Notes under the pieces: model-generated | What the model saw: the letters and a program-made list of their open reading frames with translations, nothing else | The model's database searches: none | Told to the model about the DNA's origin: nothing | Origin: Actinophytocola sp035995025 | GTDB lineage: Bacteria; Actinomycetota; Actinomycetes; Mycobacteriales; Pseudonocardiaceae | Direction: 5' to 3' | DNA: 64,000 nt | Assembly (NCBI GenBank): GCA_035995025.1 | Contig: DASYKY010000101.1 | Coordinates: 1 to 64,000, forward strand | Made by a program: the position numbers and the translations under genes | Part shown: piece after piece, positions 1 through 15,183 of the stretch | Layout of the letters: each line of letters opens with the position of its first letter | Numbering within the stretch: position 1 is the stretch's first letter

Positions 1-6775
<6,775 letters not shown>

Positions 6776-6803
6776 CTCAGTCTCCTCGATCACGATCGAC
6801 GGG

Positions 6804-8432
6804 TCAGCGCGTGTCCTTGCCCGGGCTGCTCTCCGCGGGCAGCACGGCGACCAGCTCGGCCTCGACCTCACGCAGCGCCTTACGGGCCACCCGGCCGGCC
6901 CTGGCACGCGGGATCTCGTCGACCCGGTACAGCGCGACCGGCACCTTCACCGTGGAGAGTTGCCGGCGGCAGGTGGCGAAGATCTCGGTCGCATCGAGGC
7001 CGTCGGGGCCGGCCTTCAGGTACGCCACCGGCACCTCGCCCATGGCCTGGTCCAGCTCGCCGATCACCACGGCCGCGGCAACGCCGCGCACCCCGAGCAG
7101 CAGGTTCTCGATCTCCCGCGGGTTGATCACGTCGGCGCCGCGGGTGATCACCTCGGACATCCTGCCGGTGATGGTCACGTAGCCCAGGTCGTCGCGGCGG
7201 GCCAGGTCGCCGGTGTGGTACCAGCCGTGGGTGATCGCGGCCGCGGAGGCGCCCGGCTGGTTGTGGTAGCCACCGGCGGTGACGTTCGGGCCGCTGACCC
7301 AGATCTCGCCCTCCTGGCCGATGCCGGAGTCGGCACCGGTCCGCGGGTCGATCACGCGCACGGCGATGCCCGGGATCGGCAGTCCACACGCGGCGTCCAT
7401 GCGCTCGCCGGACGGCCAGCTGACCGTCACCGGGCCGGTGGTCTCGGTCGTCATGTAGCTGTCGAGCAGCCGAACGCCGAACGCGTCCTCGAAGGCCTCA
7501 CGCAGTGCGGTGACACCGGAGGACCCGGCGACCAGGCAGGTGCGCAGCTCCGGCGCGTCGACGTGCCGCCCATCGGCCGCCCACAGCAGGTCCTGGAAGG
7601 TGGCGGGCATGCCGGCGAGGAACGTGATGCCCTGCTCGACGAGTTCGTTCACGAACCCGGACCGCTGGGTGATCAGGTCGCCGAGGTTGTCCGCCGACGC
7701 GGACGCGACCCAGCCGGTGGCGCCGACGGTGACGACGCCGATCACGCCGACCTGCTGGGCCAGGCCCTCGGCCAGCGGCAGCGGGCAGCACACCCGGTCC
7801 TCCGCGCAGAGGCCCAGGATCGGCGCGTAGCAGGCGGCGATCGCCCACATCACGTTGCGCTGGCTGAACAGCACGCCGCGCGGCGAGCCGGTCGTGCCGG
7901 CGGTGTAGGTCAGGAAGGCGAGGTCGTCCAGGCCCAGGTCGCCACACGGCGGCGAGGCCGGTTCGGTCGTCGCCAGCGTGGAGAACACCGGCAGCTCGCA
8001 GTCCGCGGGCGCGGACTCCTCCGCGTTGTCCACCAGCACGACGACGAGGTTCGGGAAGCCCGTCCGTAGCCGGCAAACCTGCGCCAGGTGCGTGGCGTCG
8101 GTGAACACCGCCTTCGCCTTGCTGTCCGCCAGCAGGCTGCCAAGCTCGCGGTCCTCGAGTCCAGTGTGGACAGGCGCGCTGATCGCGCCGGCCCGCAGCA
8201 CGGTCAGGTACGTCTCCACCGCCTCGACGCAGTCGTTCAGGTAGATCAGCACCCGGTCGGCGGGCTCGACGCCCAGTCCACCCAGGTGCCCGGCCACCCG
8301 CGCCGTGCGCTGATCCAGGTCGGCCCAGGCCACGCTGCGCCGGGCGTCGGCGAACGCCGTCTTCTCCGGAAACTCAACCGCGTTCTCCCGCAGCCGCTCG
8401 ATCAGCGGCCGGATCAGCTCGGTTCGCAACAT
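6804..8432 (-). CDS. Stand-alone AMP-forming acyl/aryl ligase, paralogue of the PKS loading domain
   Basis: A member of the ANL (acyl-CoA synthetase/adenylation) superfamily that presumably activates a carboxylic-acid starter or side chain. I chose ATG 8432 (MLRTELIRPL) because AGAGAGG lies upstream; an in-frame start 33 bp earlier is less likely. Visible motifs are YTAGTTGSPRGV (A3), TTET (A5), TGDLARRD (A7) and GRMSEVITRG (A8). At A10 the usual catalytic Lys after Gly is Arg (ARAGRVARK). It aligns along its length with residues 1-510 of the large PKS at 16097, sharing stretches such as GQEGE(I/L)WVSGPNV, so the two arose by duplication. It lies between the P450 and PKS genes; the 172-bp gap to the P450 holds a small GGGGC-GTC-GCCCC hairpin near 8466. 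The substrate cannot be read from sequence. Confidence 0.88.
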   Translation of the reverse strand: MLRTELIRPLIERLRENAVEFPEKTAFADARRSVAWADLDQRTARVAGHLGGLGVEPADRVLIYLNDCVEAVETYLTVLRAGAISAPVHTGLEDRELGSLLADSKAKAVFTDATHLAQVCRLRTGFPNLVVVLVDNAEESAPADCELPVFSTLATTEPASPPCGDLGLDDLAFLTYTAGTTGSPRGVLFSQRNVMWAIAACYAPILGLCAEDRVCCPLPLAEGLAQQVGVIGVVTVGATGWVASASADNLGDLITQRSGFVNELVEQGITFLAGMPATFQDLLWAADGRHVDAPELRTCLVAGSSGVTALREAFEDAFGVRLLDSYMTTETTGPVTVSWPSGERMDAACGLPIPGIAVRVIDPRTGADSGIGQEGEIWVSGPNVTAGGYHNQPGASAAAITHGWYHTGDLARRDDLGYVTITGRMSEVITRGADVINPREIENLLLGVRGVAAAVVIGELDQAMGEVPVAYLKAGPDGLDATEIFATCRRQLSTVKVPVALYRVDEIPRARAGRVARKALREVEAELVAVLPAESSPGKDTR

Positions 8433-8604
8433 GTCACACCTCTCTTGTGAAGCGACTGCGGCCATGGGGCGTCGCCCCGACTTCGCGCGGGCTGCTCCCG
8501 CTCGCTACGCCGTTCATGGCACGAATATTTCTCCGCTCGACCCACGTTGCGGTAACCGCTCGCCAATTCCTGTCGCGGCTGTTTCCCGGTCGAGCCGACA
8601 GTTC

Positions 8605-9810
8605 CTAGGAAATGGTCACGGGTAAGGAAAGCGGGAGCCGGATGAGCGTCGACTCGCGCCAGCTCAGCTCGTGCTCCGGCACCGCCATCCGGATGTCCGG
8701 GAAGCGCTGGAACAGCTTTTGCAGCGCGATGCCGTTCTCGATGCGCGCCAGCTCGGCACCCGGGCACGCGTGCGGGCCCCGGCCGAACACGAGGTGCTTG
8801 TTCTCTGCCCGCTCGAAGTCCACCTCGTTGGCGTCCGGGAACTTGCCGGGGTCACGGTCGGCAGCGCCGATGGACAGCAGCACCGTGTCACCCGCGGAGA
8901 TCTGCTGCCCGCCCAGCTCCAGGTCCTCCCTGGCGAACCGGCGGAACCCGCGCTGCGTCGGGCTGTACATCCGGAACATCTCTTCCATCAGCGCGTGCAG
9001 CTCGTCCTCGTCGGCGTTCGCCAGCCGCGCGGCGTACTCCGGCTGCTGCATCAGCGCGATCGAGCTGCAGGACAGCATGCCCATCGTGCTGTCGTAGCCG
9101 GCCGCGAACATGATCAGCGCCATGTGCGACAGGTCCTCCGGGGGCAGGAGGTTGCCGTCGTCGTCGGTCACGTCGGCCCACACGGACAGCAGGTCGTCCT
9201 GCGGGTTCGTGCGCCGCTCGACCAGCGCGCGGGCCATGGCCTCGCCGATGCCCTGCGGGTTCACCAGGCTGTGGGAGAAGACCAGCTCGCCCCACTCCCG
9301 GACGTGCACCCGCTCCTCCTCCGGCATGCCCACCAGGTCGCAGATGACGGTGATCGGCAGGGGCGCGCAGAAGGTGTCCATCAGGTCGACGACCCCGCCG
9401 TCCGCGCCCTTCGTCGCGATGTCGTCGAGCAGGCCGTCGACCAGCTGGTGGATCTTCGGCTTGAGCAGCCGCATCCGCCGCGGCACGAAGCCGTGGTTGA
9501 CGAGCTTGCGCGACTTGGTGTGGTCCGGCGCGTCTTCCATGACCAGGCGGGACTGCGGCAGGCCCTCCGGCGGCAGGTTGTTGGTGTAGTCGGCGCCCGC
9601 GTACCTGCGCTGCCGGGCGAGCCGCTGGTCCCGCAGCGCGTCGTAGACCTCCTGGTACCCGGTCACGAGCCACACGGGAATGCCGTCGGGCAGGCAGACC
9701 CGGTGCACCGGGCCCTGCTCGTGGAAGCTCGTGTAGGTGTCGAACGGGGCGTGCCAGTACTCCTCGTCGAACGGCATGTCATGGCCGTGCATGGGGCACT
9801 TGTCAGCCAT
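8605..9810 (-). CDS. Cytochrome P450 monooxygenase
   Basis: A 401-aa bacterial class I P450, probably a tailoring oxidase of the polyketide. The I-helix oxygen-binding motif is AGYDST, the K-helix ExxR motif is seen as EMFR, and the heme-ligand loop is FGRGPHACPG with the expected Cys. The start ATG at 9810 has GAGGA eight bases upstream. It follows the MFS gene by 19 bp and precedes the ligase by 172 bp on the same strand, so all probably share one transcript with the PKS. No ferredoxin or ferredoxin reductase is encoded nearby, so redox partners must come from elsewhere. Regiochemistry cannot be inferred. Confidence 0.95.
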   Translation of the reverse strand: MADKCPMHGHDMPFDEEYWHAPFDTYTSFHEQGPVHRVCLPDGIPVWLVTGYQEVYDALRDQRLARQRRYAGADYTNNLPPEGLPQSRLVMEDAPDHTKSRKLVNHGFVPRRMRLLKPKIHQLVDGLLDDIATKGADGGVVDLMDTFCAPLPITVICDLVGMPEEERVHVREWGELVFSHSLVNPQGIGEAMARALVERRTNPQDDLLSVWADVTDDDGNLLPPEDLSHMALIMFAAGYDSTMGMLSCSSIALMQQPEYAARLANADEDELHALMEEMFRMYSPTQRGFRRFAREDLELGGQQISAGDTVLLSIGAADRDPGKFPDANEVDFERAENKHLVFGRGPHACPGAELARIENGIALQKLFQRFPDIRMAVPEHELSWRESTLIRLPLSLPVTIS

Positions 9811-9829
9811 TGGATTCCTCCGAGTTGGT

Positions 9830-11275
9830 TCAGTCCGCCACCGGGACGGACTCGCGCGGCGCGGTGGCAGGCGCGCGGGGCGGCTGGGTCGGTGCGGGCG
9901 TGCGGAGCCCGATGGCGGCGACGACGATCGCGATCACGGTCAGCACCAGGCAGAAGCCGTACACGCCCAGGTAGGACGACACCGTGCGGGTGCCGTCGGC
10001 GGCCGTGCCGGCCTGCAGGATGGTGGCCAGCGCCGCGGCGCCGAGCGCGCCACCGACCTGCCGGGCGGTGTTGTTGATCGCGCTCACGCTGGCGAACTTC
10101 GTCGGTGGCGCGGACATCGCCCCCGCGGACATCGCGGCCATCAGCGTGGCACCGATGCCGAACCCGACCAGCACGCTCGACGGCAGCCAGATCTGGAAGA
10201 ACGCGTGTTCCGCGGTCAGGAACGCGAACAGCAACAGGGGCACGACCGCGTGCGCGCCCATGCCGAGCACCGCGGAGAATCGCGGCCCGCCGAAGCGCAC
10301 CATGACCTTGCCCATCACCACGGCGCCGATCGCGGCGATCACCGCGCCCGGCGTCTGGGCGAGCCCGGCCTCGAGCTCCGAGTAGTGCCAGATGTCGGTC
10401 AGGAACAGCACGCTCGTCAGCAGCCAGGTGTACATCACCGTGCCGTACAGCAGGGCCACCACGTTCGCCGCGGTGAACACCCGGTTGCGGGCGAACAACG
10501 ACACCTCAAGCGCCGGCGAGCGGTGCCGCCGCGACCGCCACACCGCCACCGCCAGGCACAGCACCGCGCCGCCCAGGCAGACGAGCGCACGGGCGGACGT
10601 CCAGCCCCAGCTCGAGCCGTTGGTGATGCCGACCGTCAGCCCGCCGACGCCCAGCACGAGCAGCGCCGTGCCGGCCACGTCGGGAAAGCCGCCGGTCGCC
10701 GGCGCCGGGGTGAACACCCGTGCCCCGGCGACGACGAGCGCGATGCCGAGCGGGATGTTGATCAGGAACACGGCGTGCCAGCCGAATGCGACGACCAGCA
10801 GGCCGCCCAGGCTCGGGCCGACCGCCGCCGCGACCGCGCCGGTGGCGCTCAGCAGCGAGATCGACATCACCCGGCGGGCGGGCGCGGTGTCCAGCAGCAG
10901 CACCGAGAGCGAGGCCGGCACCATGACCGCGGCCCCGATGCCCTGCACCGCCCGCGCCGCCACGAGCAGGGGCACACTCGGTGCGAGCGCGCACAGCAGC
11001 GAGGCGACGGTGAACAGCGCGATCCCGCCGAGCAGGATCCGCTTGCGCCCCAGGGTGTCGGCCATCCGCCCACACGGCGCGAGCAGCGCGGCGAACATCA
11101 GCGCGTACGCACTGACCACCCAGGACAGCTCGGGCAGGCCGGTCGCCGGGAACTCCCTCTGCAGCGCGGGCAGAGCCAACATGGTGACCGTGGAGTCCAG
11201 CATGGCAAGGAAGTTCGCACCGGACGCGGTGAGCACCACGGCCCAGTACGATGGCAGAGCACGTTCGGTGGTCAT
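9830..11275 (-). CDS. MFS drug-efflux transporter, DHA2 (14-TM) type
   Basis: A 481-aa inner-membrane transporter of the major facilitator superfamily, likely exporting the polyketide or giving self-resistance. The N-terminal segment ends in LDSTVTMLALPAL, the DHA2-family motif (LDxTVxxxALP). The loop GRMADTLGRKR matches the conserved MFS motif A, and RAVQGIGAAVMVP matches motif C-like residues. Hydrophobic segments run through the whole protein. The ATG at 11275 is preceded by AGGGGAG. It is the first gene of the minus-strand run MFS, P450, ligase, PKS, so the promoter should lie between 11276 and 11411. Confidence 0.93.
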   Translation of the reverse strand: MTTERALPSYWAVVLTASGANFLAMLDSTVTMLALPALQREFPATGLPELSWVVSAYALMFAALLAPCGRMADTLGRKRILLGGIALFTVASLLCALAPSVPLLVAARAVQGIGAAVMVPASLSVLLLDTAPARRVMSISLLSATGAVAAAVGPSLGGLLVVAFGWHAVFLINIPLGIALVVAGARVFTPAPATGGFPDVAGTALLVLGVGGLTVGITNGSSWGWTSARALVCLGGAVLCLAVAVWRSRRHRSPALEVSLFARNRVFTAANVVALLYGTVMYTWLLTSVLFLTDIWHYSELEAGLAQTPGAVIAAIGAVVMGKVMVRFGGPRFSAVLGMGAHAVVPLLLFAFLTAEHAFFQIWLPSSVLVGFGIGATLMAAMSAGAMSAPPTKFASVSAINNTARQVGGALGAAALATILQAGTAADGTRTVSSYLGVYGFCLVLTVIAIVVAAIGLRTPAPTQPPRAPATAPRESVPVAD

Positions 11276-11411
11276 TTACCGCTCCCCTGCGAATTCGAGC
11301 CGGCGGCTGTCGGGTCGCAATGGGGCCCAGTATGCCGAGACGTGGTATTCGGCCGGTCGTCATCCGACCACGGCCGGCCCACGCCCCGGTAATCGGCCGC
11401 TTTACCGTGAA

Positions 11412-11448
11412 ACGCCACGCAGGCGGGTCGGCATCGCCTGCGTGGCGT
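11412..11448 (-). terminator. Perfect 13-bp hairpin terminator after the ABA4-like genes
   Basis: ACGCCACGCAGGC at 11412-11424 pairs perfectly with GCCTGCGTGGCGT at 11436-11448 across an 11-base loop. Read on the minus strand it lies 16 bases past the stop of the 11465-11935 gene and is followed by TTTCA. This fits a Rho-independent terminator closing that operon. It also separates that operon from the promoter of the MFS/P450/PKS operon. Confidence 0.75.
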
Positions 11449-11464
11449 CATCTCACCTTTCGTC

Positions 11465-11935
11465 TCACACGGAAACCGGCTCCCGCGCCGCCACCTCCTT
11501 CCGCGGCACGCCTCGGGATGCGTTACCAAGGACGCTGCGCAACACCAGGTAGAGGAGCATCGCGATGGGCGACAGCATGATCGCGAGCACCAGCACCGGG
11601 GCCATCACCAGCGGGTGGATGCCGCGCTCACGGCTGTCGAGGTACATCCACCGCCCGACGAACAGATCCCACGCGATGATCTGCGCCCACATGAAGATGA
11701 GCACGGCCGGCTGGGCCACCAGCTCCTGCCACACCGGCAGGGTTGGCTTGGCCACCGCGGGAACGAGCTCGCCCAGCCGCGGGATCGCGAAGAAGAACCA
11801 GAACACCAGCGGCAGCGTCGAGCTCCACGGCGTGGACATGATCCGTTGCGTCCAGCGCCACCTTGGGGCCACGATCATCAGCGTCCAGAACGGCGCCGCG
11901 CCGACGAAGAAGACCAGAACGAATGCCAGGTTCAT
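11465..11935 (-). CDS. ABA4-like membrane protein (short copy)
   Basis: A 156-aa integral membrane protein with about four hydrophobic segments. It resembles the ABA4-like (DUF4281) family, named after plant ABA4, but no bacterial reaction is established to my knowledge. Its first 140 residues are a clear paralogue of the N-terminal part of the next gene upstream: both start FVGA(A/S)PFWTLMI and share PAVAKPTLP and MWAQIIAWDLFVGRW. It lacks the second membrane domain of that gene. The ATG at 11935 follows directly on the TAG of the upstream gene, so translation is coupled. Its ribosome site (GAGGAGGTACTGGTCT) duplicates the one before the long copy. Role in the cluster unknown. Confidence 0.8.
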   Translation of the reverse strand: MNLAFVLVFFVGAAPFWTLMIVAPRWRWTQRIMSTPWSSTLPLVFWFFFAIPRLGELVPAVAKPTLPVWQELVAQPAVLIFMWAQIIAWDLFVGRWMYLDSRERGIHPLVMAPVLVLAIMLSPIAMLLYLVLRSVLGNASRGVPRKEVAAREPVSV

Positions 11936-13366
11936 CTAGACCAGTACCTCCTCACGCTCCACCACCGGTTCCGGTGGCGGTGTCGTCCTGCTGGTGGAGC
12001 GCAGCGCCCACAAGGCGCCGGCCACCGTTCCCGCCGCCAGCACGAACAGCGCGGCGATCGTCCAGAAGTCGGGCTCGAGCAGCGGCTGGGCCCTCAGCGC
12101 CTGCCAGGTCATGATGAACAACAGGCCGAGGTAGCCGGCCGCGAACGTCCACACAAGACGGACGCGGGCGAGCTCGTCGCGTAGCCTCGGCGAGCGGGCC
12201 ATCAACATCGCGAGCACCAGCGCGAACAGCGGGACCATCTGCAGGCCGTGCACGCCGACGAAGTGCGGCACGCGCAGATCGCCGCCGGTGGTGTTCCAGC
12301 CGGTGACAGCCATGCCGGGCCCGCCGTCGTGCACGCCGATGCTGTGCGCGCCGATGTCGATGCGCGGGTGCTGAGCGCGCTGGTCCGACGAGCTGGTCGT
12401 CATCAAGAACGCGACCGCCATACCGGTGAGCGTGATCAGCATGCCGAGCCGCAGCGACCACAGGAACGCCTTGTCCCGGTGCTCCTCCCGCAGCAGCATC
12501 ACCGCACCCGCGAGGTTGACGATCCAGAGGACGAAGATGCTGCCCGCCATGGCCGCCCACATGATCGCGTCGAACGCGGTGCTCACGTTGAAGTGGCTGC
12601 GATGCCCGCGCACGGTCTGCAGGACGACGATACCCACCTCGATGAAGCACACGTAGGCGGTGATGTTGCCGATGACGCGGCCCTGCTTGATCCTCTTGCG
12701 CGGCAGCGTCAGCATCCACGCGAGCGTCAACGTGTACAGCCCGAACGAGATCGCGAACTTGGCCGGCTTGGCCCAGATCGGCGCGCCGACGAGGACCCGG
12801 TCGTCCACGACCAGACCGACGAGCGAGACCACCTCCAGGACCGCCGCGAACGCGGCGAACCACAACAGCGGCCGGTTCCACCCGGAGCGGACGGGTTCCG
12901 CCTCGTGGTCGGGTGCGGGCTGCGGCGGCAGCGCCAGTTCCTCGCGTGGGGTATGCCCCAGGAACCTGCGCACGCCGAGATAGAGCGGCACCGCGAGCGG
13001 CGACAGCATGATCGTCAGCACGAGGAACGGCCCCATGATCATCGGGCGGATGCCGCGCTTGAGGCCGTCCCGGTACAGCCACCGTCCGACGAACAGGTCC
13101 CACGCGATGATCTGTGCCCACATGAAGGTGAGCACCTTGGGATCGACGAGAAACGCTTGCCAGGCCGGCAATGTGGGCTTCGCCACGGCCGGCATCAGCT
13201 CCCCCATCCGGGGCAGCGCGAACATGAACCAGAAGACGAGCGTGGGCGCCACGATCCAGGGCGACGCCACGATGCGTTTGGTCCACCACCACTTGGGCGT
13301 GGCGATCATCAACGTCCAGAACGGTGATGCGCCGACAAAGAAGACGAGGATAAACACCAATTTCAT
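11936..13366 (-). CDS. ABA4-like membrane protein with a second multi-TM domain (long copy)
   Basis: A 476-aa polytopic membrane protein. Residues 1-140 are ABA4-like, paralogous to the short copy downstream. After a charged linker near residue 165 comes a second membrane domain of roughly seven segments. That domain holds conserved-looking polar positions within or near the membrane, including HRSHF, RVPHFVGVHGLQ and EVGIVVLQ. I recognise no catalytic signature there. I chose ATG 13366 (MKLVFILVFF) over the in-frame start at 13387 because the former aligns exactly with the start of the short copy. The tail reads VEREEVLV and is repeated in the decayed fragment just upstream. Function in the pathway unknown; a membrane redox or transport role is only a guess. 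Confidence 0.78.
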   Translation of the reverse strand: MKLVFILVFFVGASPFWTLMIATPKWWWTKRIVASPWIVAPTLVFWFMFALPRMGELMPAVAKPTLPAWQAFLVDPKVLTFMWAQIIAWDLFVGRWLYRDGLKRGIRPMIMGPFLVLTIMLSPLAVPLYLGVRRFLGHTPREELALPPQPAPDHEAEPVRSGWNRPLLWFAAFAAVLEVVSLVGLVVDDRVLVGAPIWAKPAKFAISFGLYTLTLAWMLTLPRKRIKQGRVIGNITAYVCFIEVGIVVLQTVRGHRSHFNVSTAFDAIMWAAMAGSIFVLWIVNLAGAVMLLREEHRDKAFLWSLRLGMLITLTGMAVAFLMTTSSSDQRAQHPRIDIGAHSIGVHDGGPGMAVTGWNTTGGDLRVPHFVGVHGLQMVPLFALVLAMLMARSPRLRDELARVRLVWTFAAGYLGLLFIMTWQALRAQPLLEPDFWTIAALFVLAAGTVAGALWALRSTSRTTPPPEPVVEREEVLV

Positions 13367-13369
13367 GTC

Positions 13370-13525
13370 AGACCAGTACCTCCTCACGGACCGGTGCTGG
13401 CGCAGTCATTGTCCTTGGTACGCACCGCCCACACCGCCGCTGTCAGATAACCAGCCGCGAGCAACTGATCACTCCACTGCGCGGTAACCAAACGCACAAC
13501 CGTCCACACCAGACGCAGACAGGCC
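13370..13525 (-). pseudogene. Decayed C-terminal fragment of a third ABA4-like copy
   Basis: Just upstream of the long ABA4-like gene, minus-strand reading gives LRLVWT followed by a short hydrophobic stretch and AVWAVRTK. In a shifted frame it then gives PVREEVLV and TGA. These match RLVWT, GALWALRS and VEREEVLV of the long copy's C-terminus. The fragment is too short and frame-disrupted to be a gene. It reads as the remnant of an upstream unit in a former tandem array. Confidence 0.55.
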
Positions 13526-13669
13526 GGGTGGTCGAAGTCCACGACAGACACATTCAAGACGCGTGTGCTACACGCGCGCGAACCGACAGGTGTGCCAAGT
13601 GGACTGATCACAGCCCGCTGGCGCGAGACGCGCTCATGGCGCCTGTGCGACGGACCGCCGGACGGCAAA

Positions 13670-13703
13670 GGCCGGCCCTCGGGTTGATCCCCGATGGCCG
13701 GCC
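13670..13703 (-). terminator. Hairpin terminator after the type II thioesterase gene
   Basis: GGCCGGCC occurs at 13670-13677 and again at 13696-13703. Being self-complementary, the two copies pair around an 18-base loop that contains a further CGG/CCG. On the minus strand the hairpin lies 15 bases past the thioesterase stop and is followed by TTTG. It probably ends the peptide-thioesterase transcript. Confidence 0.6.
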
Positions 13704-13717
13704 GGGTGGAATTCGGG

Positions 13718-14482
13718 TCAGGCGGTGCGGCGGGTGCCCGTGGGAATGGCGCGGACGTGCCGGCGGATTCGGTCCAGGATTTCCGGCACGTGGTCGTTCA
13801 GGTAGAAATGCCCGCCCGGGAAGACGTCCAGCGAGAAATCACCGTCGGTGTGCTCGCGCCACGCCTGTGCCTCCTCGATCGTCACCTTCGGATCGGCGTC
13901 GCTGACCAGGACGTGGACCGGGCAGCTCAGTCGCGGACCCGGGCGGTAGGCATAGGTTTCGGCGGCGACGTAGTCGCCGCGGAGAGCCGGTAGCACCATC
14001 TGGAGCACATCGGGATCGGCCAGGAGGGCGGACTCGGTGCCCCCCAACGCTTTCACGGCCGCGACGAGGCGGGTGTCATCCAGCGCATGGGTCCGCTCGA
14101 GGCGGCTGCGGCTCGGCGCGGGCCGCCCCGAGGCGAACAGCCCGGTCGGACCGGCACCGCGCCGCTCCAGCCGCCGCGCCACCTCGAACCCAAGAGTGGC
14201 GCCGAGGCTGTGACCGAACAGCGTGACGGGCCGGCCGGTGATCGGCTCGATGGCCGCCACCAGCCCGTCTGCGAGGTCGTGCACCGAGGTGAGGCAGGGC
14301 TCGCGGAGCCGGTCCTGGCGGCCGGGGTACTGCACGGCCAGCACTTCGATCTCGGGGGCGAGAGCCTTGGACACACCGAAGAAGTAGCTGGCCGAACCGC
14401 CCGCGTGGGACAGGCACAGCAGCTGGGTCGCGGCGCCGTCCGACGGGTGGAATCGGCGGACCCACAGGTCGGTGTCGGTCAT
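13718..14482 (-). CDS. Type II thioesterase (editing thioesterase)
   Basis: A 254-aa alpha/beta-hydrolase of the type II thioesterase family, which removes misprimed or stalled acyl groups from PKS and NRPS carrier proteins. The nucleophile elbow is GHSLG (LFGHSLGATLG), the acid is probably the Asp in VSDADPK, and the catalytic His is in PGGHFYL. The N-terminal LSHAGGSASYF is the usual oxyanion-hole segment of the family. I placed the start at ATG 14482 (MTDTDLWVRRF), with GGAGAGATG upstream. It lies 94 bp downstream of the 58-aa peptide gene, on the same strand and probably the same transcript. The PKS genes on both sides are the likely clients; the NRPS at 46.9 kb is another. Confidence 0.93.
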   Translation of the reverse strand: MTDTDLWVRRFHPSDGAATQLLCLSHAGGSASYFFGVSKALAPEIEVLAVQYPGRQDRLREPCLTSVHDLADGLVAAIEPITGRPVTLFGHSLGATLGFEVARRLERRGAGPTGLFASGRPAPSRSRLERTHALDDTRLVAAVKALGGTESALLADPDVLQMVLPALRGDYVAAETYAYRPGPRLSCPVHVLVSDADPKVTIEEAQAWREHTDGDFSLDVFPGGHFYLNDHVPEILDRIRRHVRAIPTGTRRTA

Positions 14483-14576
14483 CTCATCTCTCCCCGTGTG
14501 AACGTACACGCTGTTCGAATGGCACCACCACCGGCGCGTGTTCCGCAACCGGTGGTGGGCCCGTCCGGGTCGAACG

Positions 14577-14753
14577 TCAGGCGTCGAGCGCGGTCGGGCG
14601 GCCGTCGCACCAGCTGATCGTGGTGGGGGCGACCGCGGCGAGACCGGTGTTGGTCTGGCTGTCCAGCACGTCGATGTTGACGTTGCCGGTGGCCGGGGCG
14701 TCGGCGCCGTTGAAGAAGAAGGAACTGAGAATCTCGCACGTGGTGGTCTGCAT
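14577..14753 (-). CDS. 58-aa peptide, candidate RiPP precursor
   Basis: A small gene with a strong ribosome site (AAGGAG, 6-base spacing) before ATG 14753. The peptide starts MQTTTCEILSSFFFNGADAP and ends TTISWCDGRPTALDA, with no transmembrane segment or export signal. It is rich in Thr/Ser/Asn/Asp and has two Cys, Cys6 and Cys49. I do not recognise the family. A short, well-translated peptide led by a SARP-type operator and followed by a thioesterase gene suggests a specialised role. One option is the precursor for the YcaO/SagB pair at 34.6-38.4 kb, with Ser/Thr/Cys such as the TTISWC segment as modifiable residues. Against this, the C-terminal part lacks the dense Cys/Ser/Thr core typical of linear azole peptides. 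It could instead be a small regulatory or binding protein. Confidence 0.6.
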   Translation of the reverse strand: MQTTTCEILSSFFFNGADAPATGNVNIDVLDSQTNTGLAAVAPTTISWCDGRPTALDA

Positions 14754-14817
14754 CGGAGACTCCTTGAGTCCACTTGGAGTTCGCTCGCGTGGTGGAGCAA
14801 ACGCTGATCTCAAATCT

Positions 14818-14839
14818 CCGCTCTCGAGCCGCTCTCGAC
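14818..14839 (-). promoter_or_regulatory. SARP-type operator, two 11-bp direct repeats
   Basis: On the minus strand the sequence reads TCGAGAG-N4-TCGAGAG (plus-strand CTCTCGA at 14821-14827 and 14832-14838), a period of exactly 11 bp. Streptomyces antibiotic regulatory proteins are known to bind heptamers of TCGAG type at this period, overlapping the -35 region. The site is 65-86 bp upstream of the 58-aa peptide start, the right distance for a promoter of the peptide-thioesterase operon. The SARP encoded just across the gap at 15184 is the natural candidate activator. Confidence 0.7.
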
Positions 14840-15183
14840 AAGGTCCACACTCACCAGTTACTCATGGGTTCCCTCACCAGGAGTATGTGAATAGCTCACG
14901 TTGACCCCATGAGGTCGGGCTACTACTGTCGGTGATCGCCCGCGTGCCCCCCTGCGCACCCTGATCGCACCGGCCGGGACACCGGGAACAGTTCCGCTCT
15001 TCGGCGTGAAATGCTCACCTCGGGCTACCGGAATGTTCCCGCCGCACCGCCGCTGACCTGGTATTGCAACTCCGCCGGCGCGTATTCGGTGGACCTGGAG
15101 AGTTCCCCGGCAATGACCCGGTACCGGGCTATTGTGGCCCGAAACTGCGGTACGCGCGCATTTCCAGACTCGGAGTGAAACCC
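14840..15183. other. Intergenic region between peptide operon and SARP gene
   Basis: About 340 bp without a gene, between divergent transcription units. It should hold the SARP promoter. An 11-bp palindrome GGAAC-A-GTTCC lies at 14985-14995 and a related GGAATGTTCCC near 15029. I see no RNA gene and no convincing -35/-10 pair. Local GC is slightly lower than in the flanking genes. Confidence 0.5.
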
